From: an uncultured Saprospiraceae bacterium | GTDB lineage: Bacteria; Bacteroidota; Bacteroidia; Chitinophagales; Saprospiraceae | Direction of reading: 5' to 3' | Length of the DNA: 6,162 bases | Assembly (NCBI GenBank): GCA_937864255.1 | Contig: CALMIT010000145.1 | Coordinates: 1-6,162 of the forward strand | Shown: piece after piece, positions 1 through 6,116 of the stretch | Position numbering within the stretch: the first letter of the stretch is position 1 | Layout of the letters: every line of letters starts with the position of its first letter | Notes under the pieces: model-generated | Databases searched by the model: none | Told to the model about the DNA's origin: nothing | Seen by the model: the letters and a program-made list of their open reading frames with translations, nothing else | Program-made: the position numbers and the translations under genes

Positions 1-753
1 ACCAATCAGGGCAAGCAGAAGCTGGAATTTCATCTCACAAAATCGGGCGCTGAAGTCGTAGAATTTACTACCGACGATTTGACTGCGTCGTCCGGCGAAA
101 CACTGGAAATTGATTTTCAGGGCAGTCAAATCGGCGCGTTCAATCCCGATGGCACCAAATTCATCCTGGCCGCACGCAATCTCTCCCGTTTTCATTATTC
201 GTTTTTTATTTTCGAATTGCAGCTTGATGCGCAAACTTTTCATTTCGAATCCGTCAAAATCGCTCGAAAAGTGGACGTGGAAGACATGAAGTTGACTTTC
301 AACAACGTCGGAACTCTTCGTTTTTTGGACGGTAATTTTTATGTCGCTTCCAAACAGGGCGGCTTTCGAATCACTCCCGACGGACAAACCAGCAAAATGT
401 CGGCGGGCTGGGTGAAAGATTTTTTCATTTTCGGAAGAAAAATTTACGCGACAGGTTTTGAAAATGCCGACTTTTTTGTGTCTGAAAATTCCGGGCTGAC
501 CTTCGCCAGAAATCCGCGACCTTCGGAACTGAAAGTGGTAGAAACCGGCGGCGGAAAAGTAGTCAGCCACGAATTTCCGGGCTGGAGTTATTACCTGGCT
601 TCGGATGATTTGCTGAATGCGACGCCGATTTTGGGCAATGAAAATTTTCCGGATAACAACAATGCTTTCTTCTTCCTCACTTTTTTTGAAAATAACTTTT
701 TCATCTCGGTCGGCAAGGAAGTTTGTTATGCCGCGGAGCTAAAAACGCAATAA
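1..753 (+). CDS. 3' part of a probable beta-propeller protein (5' end outside window)
   Basis: The frame is open from the first base to the TAA at 751-753, giving 250 visible residues. The TTG at 79 is only an internal codon, since coding-like sequence continues upstream of it, so the true start lies outside the window. I do not recognise a specific family. The visible part is rich in short beta-type strands separated by turns such as NPDG, TPDG and LDGN. At 481-504 it contains SENSGLTF, close to the Asp-box/BNR pattern S-x-D-x-G-x-T-W with Asn for Asp and Phe for Trp. This suggests a beta-propeller of the sialidase/sortilin-like kind, but one degenerate Asp-box is thin evidence. Composition is odd: 31 of 250 visible residues are Phe, with a cluster near the C-terminus (AFFFLTFFENNFF). 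No membrane anchor, T9SS sorting domain or other C-terminal signal is visible. The gene converges on the minus-strand block, so it is not in an operon with anything else here. That it is a gene is well supported; its function is unknown. Confidence 0.8.
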   Translation, partial: TNQGKQKLEFHLTKSGAEVVEFTTDDLTASSGETLEIDFQGSQIGAFNPDGTKFILAARNLSRFHYSFFIFELQLDAQTFHFESVKIARKVDVEDMKLTFNNVGTLRFLDGNFYVASKQGGFRITPDGQTSKMSAGWVKDFFIFGRKIYATGFENADFFVSENSGLTFARNPRPSELKVVETGGGKVVSHEFPGWSYYLASDDLLNATPILGNENFPDNNNAFFFLTFFENNFFISVGKEVCYAAELKTQ

Positions 754-783
754 AAAAAAACCTCTCCGAAAAAATCGGAGAGG
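752..783 (-). terminator. Rho-independent terminator for the minus-strand genes
   Basis: There is a perfect 9-bp stem, CCTCTCCGA (761-769) with TCGGAGAGG (775-783), and an AAAAA loop. On the minus strand the stem is followed at once by nine T residues (complement of 752-760), the classic intrinsic terminator layout. It lies 52 bases past the stop of the propeller gene ending at 836. On the plus strand the stem is followed by CAATAAAC with no U-tract, so termination of the plus-strand gene here would be weaker. The A-tract overlaps the last two bases of that gene's TAA stop. Confidence 0.85.
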
Positions 784-835
784 CAATAAACAATTTAAAA
801 ACTTCCACTTTTATTTATTAGTCACTATTTTGACT

Positions 836-2302
836 TCAGGGTTGCATGACGACGAGCGCCTTGCGTTTGCCGTTCAGGTTTAAAAAATAATGCCCGTTGG
901 CGAGTTTCAGATTTTTTATAGTCAGCCTGTAAACACCCTCCGCGACAGGCGCGGCCTCAGTCAGTTTCCAGGTTCGTCCGTCTGTTCCTTCCAATACCAA
1001 AGTATCCGGTCTGTTTTCGCCGCCGGTTTTTATGTAAAATTCGTCGCGGACAGGATTCGGATAAATGATAAAATCTCTCGAATCTGCGACCAATTCATGC
1101 ACATCAGAAACTGGGCTGCGCAGCAACAATAAATCTTTGTTATTGGTCTGGGGCGATTTTCGATCGCAAAAATAAATGTCGCGATACCCGTCGCCATTTA
1201 GATCAACAGCAATTACGCCGAGCGCATCTATGAAATACAACCTGCCCAAAATCTGCATCGTCCGGTCTCTGAATTTGCCTGCGCCGTCATTTTCATAAAT
1301 TTTGACGGAGCCACCAAAGACATTCGCCAGAACGATATCCAAATCGCCGTCCAAATCTACGTCTTCAAAAATGGCGTCAATCGTATGGTCGTTGTCAACT
1401 GGCAGTCTTTGTGCTGTTTCGTCCGAAAAGTGGCCGGCGCCGGCGTTGATAAAAAGCCGGTTTTGCATATTTTTTCCCTGAATGAATTGTACGTTGGAAA
1501 GAAAAATATCCAAATCGCCGTCGCCATCCGCGTCGCCCAGACTGACTTTTCGGGTTTCAATATTCAGACCCTGCGGCAGCCTCGTCGTAGTCTCATTCTG
1601 AAAAAATCCCCGTCCATCATTGATGTGCAGCAGGTTCCCATTTTCATTTCCTTCGATCAGGTCAGGATCGCCGTCGCCGTCCACATCGCCCAAAGCCAAA
1701 TCCTGCGTCGTCCGGCTGATAGCGGGCAACCTGTTGTTTTCAATCAGAAAATTTCCGTCGCCGGGATTTATCAGTACCGTATTTATACCATTGTTGCCGA
1801 GTAAAATATCGGGATCGCCATCGCCGTCAATGTCGCCGGAAATGATGGCATTTGCCTCTGAATCCGGTAATTGAAAAGCAGCCGTCGTAAACCTGCCCTC
1901 GCCGTCTCCCAGGTAAAATTCGTGCACGTTCGTTTTGCCGAGATTGACGTCGTCTTCGCTGCAAAAGAGCAGGTCGGGTTTGCCGTCGCCATTTACATCT
2001 TCGAAAACGATGTCCTCGCTATCGTGAACGATCTGGGGCAGCTTTCCGGCCGTGCCGTTGGTAAATTGCCCCGTGCCGTTGTTCAGCAAAATCGTATTCG
2101 GCTGAAATTCATTGGCAAGAATAATGTCCAAATCGCCGTCGCTGTCCACATCACCCGCTTTCAAATCCATACTTTGTCCTTTTGCTCCATTGTCGGGCAA
2201 ATTGGCGCTGGCATCCGTGTACAATTGCGCGGCCGCTCCGAAAGACAAGCCTGCTGTCATCTGAATCAAAAAAAGGGTCCGTAGAAATTGCTTTTTTTTC
2301 AT
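836..2302 (-). CDS. Secreted seven-repeat FG-GAP/VCBS beta-propeller protein with T9SS type A sorting domain
   Basis: This 488-residue protein starts with a signal peptide: MKKK, a hydrophobic stretch, then AAA-Q with likely cleavage after residue 25. Seven calcium-loop motifs of the form D-x-[DN]-x-D-G-x-x-D begin at residues 51, 102, 157, 206, 257, 314 and 367, spaced 49-57 residues apart. Each sits in an FG-GAP/VCBS-type repeat followed by an (L/I)xxNxGxGxF-like strand. Seven such repeats are what an integrin-alpha-like seven-bladed propeller needs. Residues about 410-488 form a T9SS type A C-terminal domain: YPNP at 414-417, a strand-rich body with GVYRLTI and GHYFLNL, and the basic/hydrophobic end GKRKALVVMQP. 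By family knowledge, such proteins cross the outer membrane through the type IX system, lose the sorting domain and are attached to the surface or released. The ligand is unknown. The ATG at 2302 is chosen because the signal peptide starts there. Upstream is A/T-rich (ACATAACCATT) with no Shine-Dalgarno. It begins 23 bases after the barrel reading frame ends, so the two are probably co-transcribed. Confidence 0.93.
   Translation of the reverse strand: MKKKQFLRTLFLIQMTAGLSFGAAAQLYTDASANLPDNGAKGQSMDLKAGDVDSDGDLDIILANEFQPNTILLNNGTGQFTNGTAGKLPQIVHDSEDIVFEDVNGDGKPDLLFCSEDDVNLGKTNVHEFYLGDGEGRFTTAAFQLPDSEANAIISGDIDGDGDPDILLGNNGINTVLINPGDGNFLIENNRLPAISRTTQDLALGDVDGDGDPDLIEGNENGNLLHINDGRGFFQNETTTRLPQGLNIETRKVSLGDADGDGDLDIFLSNVQFIQGKNMQNRLFINAGAGHFSDETAQRLPVDNDHTIDAIFEDVDLDGDLDIVLANVFGGSVKIYENDGAGKFRDRTMQILGRLYFIDALGVIAVDLNGDGYRDIYFCDRKSPQTNNKDLLLLRSPVSDVHELVADSRDFIIYPNPVRDEFYIKTGGENRPDTLVLEGTDGRTWKLTEAAPVAEGVYRLTIKNLKLANGHYFLNLNGKRKALVVMQP
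1178..2152 (-). repeat. Seven diverged direct repeats encoding the calcium loops
   Basis: The calcium-loop codons lie at 2126-2152, 1973-1999, 1808-1834, 1661-1687, 1508-1534, 1337-1363 and 1178-1204. On the plus strand they read as variants of ATCGCCGTCGCCGTC. These are protein-level repeats within one gene, not a mobile or CRISPR-type repeat: units are about 150-170 bases apart and similar only around the loop. All first, fifth and ninth loop positions are Asp and every loop keeps the central Gly. Position three is Asn in loops 2 and 7 and Asp in the others. Confidence 0.85.
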
Positions 2303-2325
2303 AATGGTTATGTTTTAAAAAAAAT

Positions 2326-2562
2326 TTAGCTGTTGCCTGCCCTGCGTTTTTCCTCTTCTGCTCCACCCTGCCTGCGTCTGTTCGGAGTCACGGTATTTTT
2401 GCCAAAACGATAAGTGAATGCGAGATTTGCCACGCGCGTTTCCCGTTCCACATCAAAGCGCTCTTTGTAGTCTGTAAAAGTCACATCGGCGGAAGTATTT
2501 ATGGTCCAAAAAATATCGCTCACTTTGACCCTAAAAGCCCCCCGCCTGTTCAAGAAAGATTT
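2326..2562 (-). pseudogene. C-terminal remnant of the outer-membrane barrel gene, cut off by an in-frame TAA
   Basis: These 78 codons follow the TAA at 2563-2565 in the same reading frame and end at a TAA at 2326-2328. They encode KSFLNRRGAFRVKVSDIFW near the start, a last strand VANLAFTYRFGKN, and a charged tail with RRRQGGAEEEKRRAG. This is the usual ending of Bacteroidota outer-membrane beta-barrel proteins of this family: a KSFLN-type strand, a VSD(I/L)F motif, a terminal TYRFG strand, then a basic/acidic tail. It joins directly to the upstream LSAGI, so the two pieces are one ancestral gene of about 826 codons. The TTG at 2551-2553 could be called a start by software, but the fragment has no signal peptide and cannot form a barrel alone. 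Unless the stop is read through or is a sequencing error, this part is not translated. Confidence 0.85.
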
Positions 2563-4806
2563 TTAAATCCCCGCCGACAACTGCCATTGCGGATCGAGAT
2601 CCATGTAGGCGTACAACTGGCTGCTTTGATAGAAAAAATTCAACTCTGCCGCCCAATTATCTTTCAGCGTGAAAGTATTATTGCTGCTAAAGTTGTAATT
2701 AAATGTGCCGTCGTCCAACTGCGTATTGGCCACATTGCCTTTGAATCTTGAATAAAAGCCGTTTACGTTATTGACGCTGGTCCACCATTTGACCGGATCC
2801 AGCGTAGCCGAAAATGAAAGCCCGTAATAAATGAAATCGCTGATATTGTCATCGGTCTGTATCGTCACTTTTTCCTGCTCATTGTCCGGTTTGATCACCT
2901 GCGTGATGTTGTTGGTTGTCAGGCTGTAATTCAGCGCTGTCGTGAATTTTTGTTTGAAAGTGTGTGACAACTCAAACGACCAGGTGTATTGTGGCGTCAA
3001 AAAAGGGTTTCCTTGGCTGAAAGTGCTGGGGTCCAGGAAAAATTTAAAGGGGTTCAACTGCCTGTAAGTGGGCCGATCCAGGCGGCGACTCATGGAAACT
3101 CCCCAGTCATTTTTTTCATTTTGTTTATAATTCAAAAAGGCGCTGGGAAAAAGATTCACATAGCTGGTATCAAATTTTTCACCAGTTACCAGTTGATTTC
3201 CTTTTGCGTTAGTCTGCTCAGCCCGGAAACCGAGTTGGATGCTTATTTTTTCAAATTCCTTTGAAAAATTCACATACGCCGCATTCAGATTTTCTTCATA
3301 AATAAAATGGTTGCTTTTGGTAGAATCATACACGGGCGTGGTGTTGCTTTTGTCAAAAAACTGGATGTCGTTGTCAGCAACGACGATACTTGATTTCAGA
3401 CCTGCTTCAAATTTTGCATTGCCGTTCAGCGGGTGACTATAGTCTATTTTGCCGGATTTGAGTTCCAAATCACCGCTCAGGTCGCCGTACAAAATGTAAG
3501 TGGGCAAACTCGGCTCGCCTTCCAGATCAAAATACCGGGTGGTAAAAGTCTGGTAAGTCTGATTCCAAAATTTTGCATAATCAAAATCGGCGGTCAGTTC
3601 TTTGCCTTTGTCGTCCAAAACCTGTTTGAGATTCAGGTTAAAAGAATAATTATTCCACTTGTCGTGGCTGTCGTTGCTCGTGGAAAAAGAAGATATTTTT
3701 TCTGCCTGGCTGTCCTGCACGGAAGAGACATTTTCGCCGTTCGGATTAAAGCGATTGTGTACGCCGCTGGCAACAAAGCCGATAATCGTTTTTTGAGATG
3801 GCGAAAAATCAAATCCACCGCGCGCCACGTGCGTGTTGAAATCAAAAAACAGGTAATTATCCTGATCGTAAGCGCCTGTAAAAACGTCATTTTCAAAAAA
3901 CTGGCGATACAGCACCAAGTGGTTAAAGGCTTCACGCAGACTGTAATTGTAATTGCCGAAGAAATTCCACTTTTTATTTCTGTGATTGATGCTGATGCCC
4001 TCGTTGTGCTTGATGTATTTTCCATGCCCGATGCCGAGCGTCAGCGAGCCGTTTGTGCCGAGTCGCTGATCTTTTTTCATCCTGATATCAATGATTCCGG
4101 CATTGCCGGCAGCGTCATAGCGGGCCGAAGGATTGGTAATAATTTCCACGCGTTCGATGGCATTGGAAGGCAGTCCGCGCAGCATATTTGCCAGGTCAGC
4201 TCCCGAAAGCGGGCTGGGTTTTCCGTCTATCATGATGATGACGCCCTGTTTGCCGCGAAGGCTGATAGCGTCGTTTTGGTTGACCACGATACCGGGCGAG
4301 CGTTGCAACACGTCAAAAGCGCTGCTGCCGGCCGCGATGATGCCGCTCTCCACATTCACAATCAGCCGGTCGAGTTTTTTTTCAATAAAAGGAATTTTCG
4401 AACGAACGGTCACCTCGTCCAGGGTCGTTCCTTCGGAAGTCATGATTATCGTTTCCATTTCATAATGTTCGCCGGACTTTATTTCGGGCAGTTCTTTGGT
4501 CGTCGCTGCAAAACCGATGTACTGAATGGCAAGTTCGTATTTGCCCGCCAGTATGTTTTCGAAAATAAAATTTCCGTTTTCGTCGCTCACCTCTCCTTTG
4601 ACCATCTGTTTGGAAGTAAAATCCTGCAACACCAGCGTAGCGCCGATGAGCGGCTCACCTTTATCGTCGGTAATTTTTCCCGATATGGTGATGGTTTCTG
4701 TTGTTTTAAAATCATTTGAGGCTTGCAATTTTGCGACGCTTCCAAATAACAAAATGCAAAAAGCGAGGCTTAAAAAAATTGTTCGGGTAATTTTTTGAAA
4801 AATCAT
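2563..4806 (-). CDS. TonB-receptor-like outer-membrane beta-barrel protein, prematurely terminated
   Basis: The open part is 747 codons. In order: a signal peptide (about residues 1-29, hydrophobic 10-25); a carboxypeptidase-regulatory-like domain (about 38-124, with ISGKITDDKGEPLIGATL and a DENGNFIFENILAGKY turn); a TonB-type plug (about 129-243, with LDEVTV, LRGKQGVIIMIDGKP, and RVEIITNPSARYDAAGNAG at 219-237); and a long beta-barrel from about 250. Characteristic late-barrel motifs are SRRLDRPTYRQLNPF (573-587) and GNPFLTPQ (599-606). This is the layout of the Bacteroidota outer-membrane beta-barrel family related to TonB-dependent receptors (OMP_b-brl_3 type). The substrate cannot be told. 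The reading frame ends at TAA 2563-2565 before the last barrel strands, which continue in frame to 2326. The product would lack its terminal strand and aromatic-ended beta signal, which the BAM assembly machinery normally needs. The ATG at 4806 is supported by the signal peptide; upstream is A-rich (ATCAGACAAA) without Shine-Dalgarno. The propeller gene follows downstream. Confidence 0.92.
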   Translation of the reverse strand: MIFQKITRTIFLSLAFCILLFGSVAKLQASNDFKTTETITISGKITDDKGEPLIGATLVLQDFTSKQMVKGEVSDENGNFIFENILAGKYELAIQYIGFAATTKELPEIKSGEHYEMETIIMTSEGTTLDEVTVRSKIPFIEKKLDRLIVNVESGIIAAGSSAFDVLQRSPGIVVNQNDAISLRGKQGVIIMIDGKPSPLSGADLANMLRGLPSNAIERVEIITNPSARYDAAGNAGIIDIRMKKDQRLGTNGSLTLGIGHGKYIKHNEGISINHRNKKWNFFGNYNYSLREAFNHLVLYRQFFENDVFTGAYDQDNYLFFDFNTHVARGGFDFSPSQKTIIGFVASGVHNRFNPNGENVSSVQDSQAEKISSFSTSNDSHDKWNNYSFNLNLKQVLDDKGKELTADFDYAKFWNQTYQTFTTRYFDLEGEPSLPTYILYGDLSGDLELKSGKIDYSHPLNGNAKFEAGLKSSIVVADNDIQFFDKSNTTPVYDSTKSNHFIYEENLNAAYVNFSKEFEKISIQLGFRAEQTNAKGNQLVTGEKFDTSYVNLFPSAFLNYKQNEKNDWGVSMSRRLDRPTYRQLNPFKFFLDPSTFSQGNPFLTPQYTWSFELSHTFKQKFTTALNYSLTTNNITQVIKPDNEQEKVTIQTDDNISDFIYYGLSFSATLDPVKWWTSVNNVNGFYSRFKGNVANTQLDDGTFNYNFSSNNTFTLKDNWAAELNFFYQSSQLYAYMDLDPQWQLSAGI

Positions 4807-5036
4807 TTTTGTCTGATTTTAATGGAAAATAAAAATATTTCGGGCAGAAAAATTCCGCTTGTTGAAAGGCTAAATTTATTCGCTGCCTGTGTTTGACAAT
4901 TGTAAAAAAACGAATATTGAGACGAAGGATGCACGGCCTGGACTGCTCATCCGGCACTAATTCATTTTTTAGTCCATTCCGGTGAAAACTGTGACGAGCG
5001 GCAGATTAAAGAGAGAAAAAAGGAGCGATTTTCGGC
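4807..5036. other. Intergenic spacer between the AraC gene and the barrel gene
   Basis: These 230 bases separate two genes on the same strand. I find no convincing intrinsic terminator for the AraC gene: the best pairing (CCGG 4951-4954 with 4979-4982, and ACTAA 4956-4960 with TTAGT 4969-4973) has unequal internal gaps and no clear U-tract. No exact Bacteroidota -7 element (TAnnTTTG) reads towards the barrel gene. The nearest is TACAATTG at 4904-4897 on the minus strand, one mismatch and no matching -33 TTG. The spacer length favours a separate promoter for the barrel gene, but the sequence does not locate it. Confidence 0.5.
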
Positions 5037-5876
5037 TTACGAATAATCCCACTGACCGAGGTAATCTTCGATTTGCGCCAGCGGAAACTCCTGTTGGAGG
5101 GCGAGATAATGCGATGGCGTGAGTCCGACCACCGATTTGAAATCTTTCAAAAAATGACTTTGATCGTAGTAATTCAGGTCGTTCATTATGTTTTTCAGCG
5201 AGCCTGAAAAACCTCTGTCCTGCAAATACATACTCGCCTTTTTGATTCGTATCTGCCTGGAAAATTTTTTTGGCGACATACCCAATTGCATTTTGAAAAG
5301 TTTTTCCACGTACCGGCGGCTTGCATGAATATTAGCAGTTAAGCGCTCAATGCTCACCGTACCCCGCGATTCAAATATCTGGCGCACGGCAAATTGCAGA
5401 AAAGGATTCCTGTTTTCGGAATACCTGATTTTCTTTATTAAAAATTCATTGAGCAGGCAGAGCGCAAGCGGTATATTTTCAGCAGAACCAACTCTTTCGG
5501 CGAGGCGGCGAAATTCCCTGAAATTACTTATTTCTTCAAAACTGACCACCTGGTTGAGCCAAAGGTGTGCGGGCGAATCAAACAAAATGGAGTAAGCCCA
5601 GGGGTAAATTTTTACGCTCAAAATACGCGCGCCGGGATGTACATACATTGAAAAAATGCCGTCCAACTGTCCTATCACACCCGATCCGGGTATGGTAAAA
5701 GCGGTTGTCCTCCCCGCATTTTTGGCCGTGATTTTTGTACCCAGAACAAAAAAAATTTCGGGATAACCGTCTGGGATCAAATCCAGCACCTGTGCCGTCT
5801 GCGATTCCATCAGCCAGTAACCTCTGACAAATTCACGCAATATGTGGGGTGGAGGGATTTTCTCAAATTTGATCAT
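5037..5876 (-). CDS. AraC/XylS-family transcriptional regulator
   Basis: From the ATG at 5876 the protein has 279 residues. The N-terminal part opens with FEKIPPPHILREFVRGYW and carries LIPDGYPEIFFVLG (residues 33-46), typical of the N-terminal ligand-type domain (DUF6597-like) of many Bacteroidota AraC proteins. The C-terminal part (about 165-262) is the two-helix-turn-helix DNA-binding domain: first HTH around VSIERLTANIHASRRYVEKLF (174-194), second around GSLKNIMNDLNYYDQSHFLKDFK (225-247), then the signature GLTPSHY (251-257). The frame stays open upstream to an ATG at 5939, but the extra 21 residues are unlike the family, and the domain begins right after the internal Met. A possible -7 element also lies just upstream of the shorter start and downstream of the longer one. 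The gene lies 230 bases upstream of the barrel gene on the same strand, so local control of that gene is plausible but unproven. The effector is unknown. Confidence 0.9.
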   Translation of the reverse strand: MIKFEKIPPPHILREFVRGYWLMESQTAQVLDLIPDGYPEIFFVLGTKITAKNAGRTTAFTIPGSGVIGQLDGIFSMYVHPGARILSVKIYPWAYSILFDSPAHLWLNQVVSFEEISNFREFRRLAERVGSAENIPLALCLLNEFLIKKIRYSENRNPFLQFAVRQIFESRGTVSIERLTANIHASRRYVEKLFKMQLGMSPKKFSRQIRIKKASMYLQDRGFSGSLKNIMNDLNYYDQSHFLKDFKSVVGLTPSHYLALQQEFPLAQIEDYLGQWDYS

Positions 5877-5892
5877 TGCAAGGCGCTTTGCG

Positions 5893-5900
5893 CAAAAATA
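5893..5900 (-). promoter_or_regulatory. Possible Bacteroidota -7 promoter element for the AraC gene
   Basis: On the minus strand the sequence reads TATTTTTG, an exact match to the Bacteroidota sigma-ABfr -7 consensus TAnnTTTG, 16 bases before the ATG at 5876. I see no TTG at the expected -33 distance, so only half the promoter matches. If real, transcription starts downstream of the longer ATG at 5939, which supports the shorter protein. Confidence 0.3.
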
Positions 5901-5968
5901 AGGCGGGGCAAATAGGAAAACCATTCGCGCAAAAAGCATTCGCCGGTTTTGCCAAAATTGTCAAAAGA

Positions 5969-6001
5969 AAACTGCTCCCAACATTGTGAAAGGAGCAGTT
6001 T
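5969..6001 (-). terminator. Hairpin, probable intrinsic terminator reading leftwards
   Basis: There is a perfect 10-bp inverted repeat, AAACTGCTCC (5969-5978) with GGAGCAGTTT (5992-6001), and a 13-base loop. On the minus strand the stem runs into TTTTCTTTTG, a U-rich tail suited to termination. On the plus strand the tail is TTTGAAAACC, much poorer. It would end a minus-strand transcript coming from beyond the right edge and insulate the AraC gene from it. If no such gene exists, the palindrome needs another explanation. Confidence 0.55.
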
Positions 6002-6060
6002 GAAAACCAACTTTCCAACCTTTTATTCTGTTGCAAAAGTGAATTTCAGAACTGATTTGG

Positions 6061-6096
6061 GCTGTAATCAAAATCAATAAAACAGCTGATTTTGAT
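6061..6096. repeat. Overlapping inverted repeats with two alternative pairings
   Basis: ATCAAAATCA (6067-6076) pairs perfectly with TGATTTTGAT (6087-6096) across a 10-base loop. A second pairing, GCTGT (6061-6065) with ACAGC (6082-6086), uses the loop of the first and excludes it. No U-tract follows on either strand, so it is not a simple terminator. Confidence 0.6.
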
Positions 6097-6098
6097 CA
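6087..6098. promoter_or_regulatory. TGAT-N4-ATCA dyad, Crp/Fnr-like site candidate
   Basis: TGATTTTGATCA has the inner half-sites of the FNR-type consensus TTGAT-N4-ATCAA; the outermost bases on both sides do not match. It lies 18 bases before a possible plus-strand start at 6117 and over 200 bases upstream of the AraC start. It is AT-rich and short, so it may be chance or simply part of the surrounding inverted repeat. Confidence 0.2.
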
Positions 6099-6116
6099 TC
6101 TTTCAAATAATTCGGG

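Noticed and set aside
1178..2152. CRISPR-like regularly spaced repeats
   Set aside because: Units are about 150-170 bases apart, diverged, and in frame within a protein; they encode the calcium loops.
1385..2284. Plus-strand open frames opposite the propeller gene, with repeated IAVAV-like segments
   Set aside because: The apparent repeats are the complement of the calcium-loop codons on the minus strand.
2326..2553. A separate small 75-codon gene with a TTG start
   Set aside because: It is the in-frame continuation of the barrel gene after the TAA at 2563 and carries that family's C-terminal strands, so it is a remnant and not an independent gene.
2563..2565. Frameshift or programmed slippage in the A/T run next to the stop
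   Set aside because: The frame is the same before and after the stop, so no shift is needed to join the two parts; a substitution explains it.
3433..4719. 428-codon plus-strand open frame opposite the barrel gene
   Set aside because: It is antisense to a well-supported barrel gene with clear family motifs. Its translation has no recognisable domain, and it arises from the codon use of the real gene.
4893..4920. TTGACA and TATTGA spaced 16 bases on the plus strand, like a sigma-70 promoter
   Set aside because: There is no plus-strand gene downstream, and Bacteroidota promoters follow a different consensus.
4712..4957. 81-codon minus-strand frame overlapping the start of the barrel gene
   Set aside because: It overlaps the signal peptide region out of frame and has no protein-like motif. 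The frame starting at 4806 has a proper signal peptide and domains.
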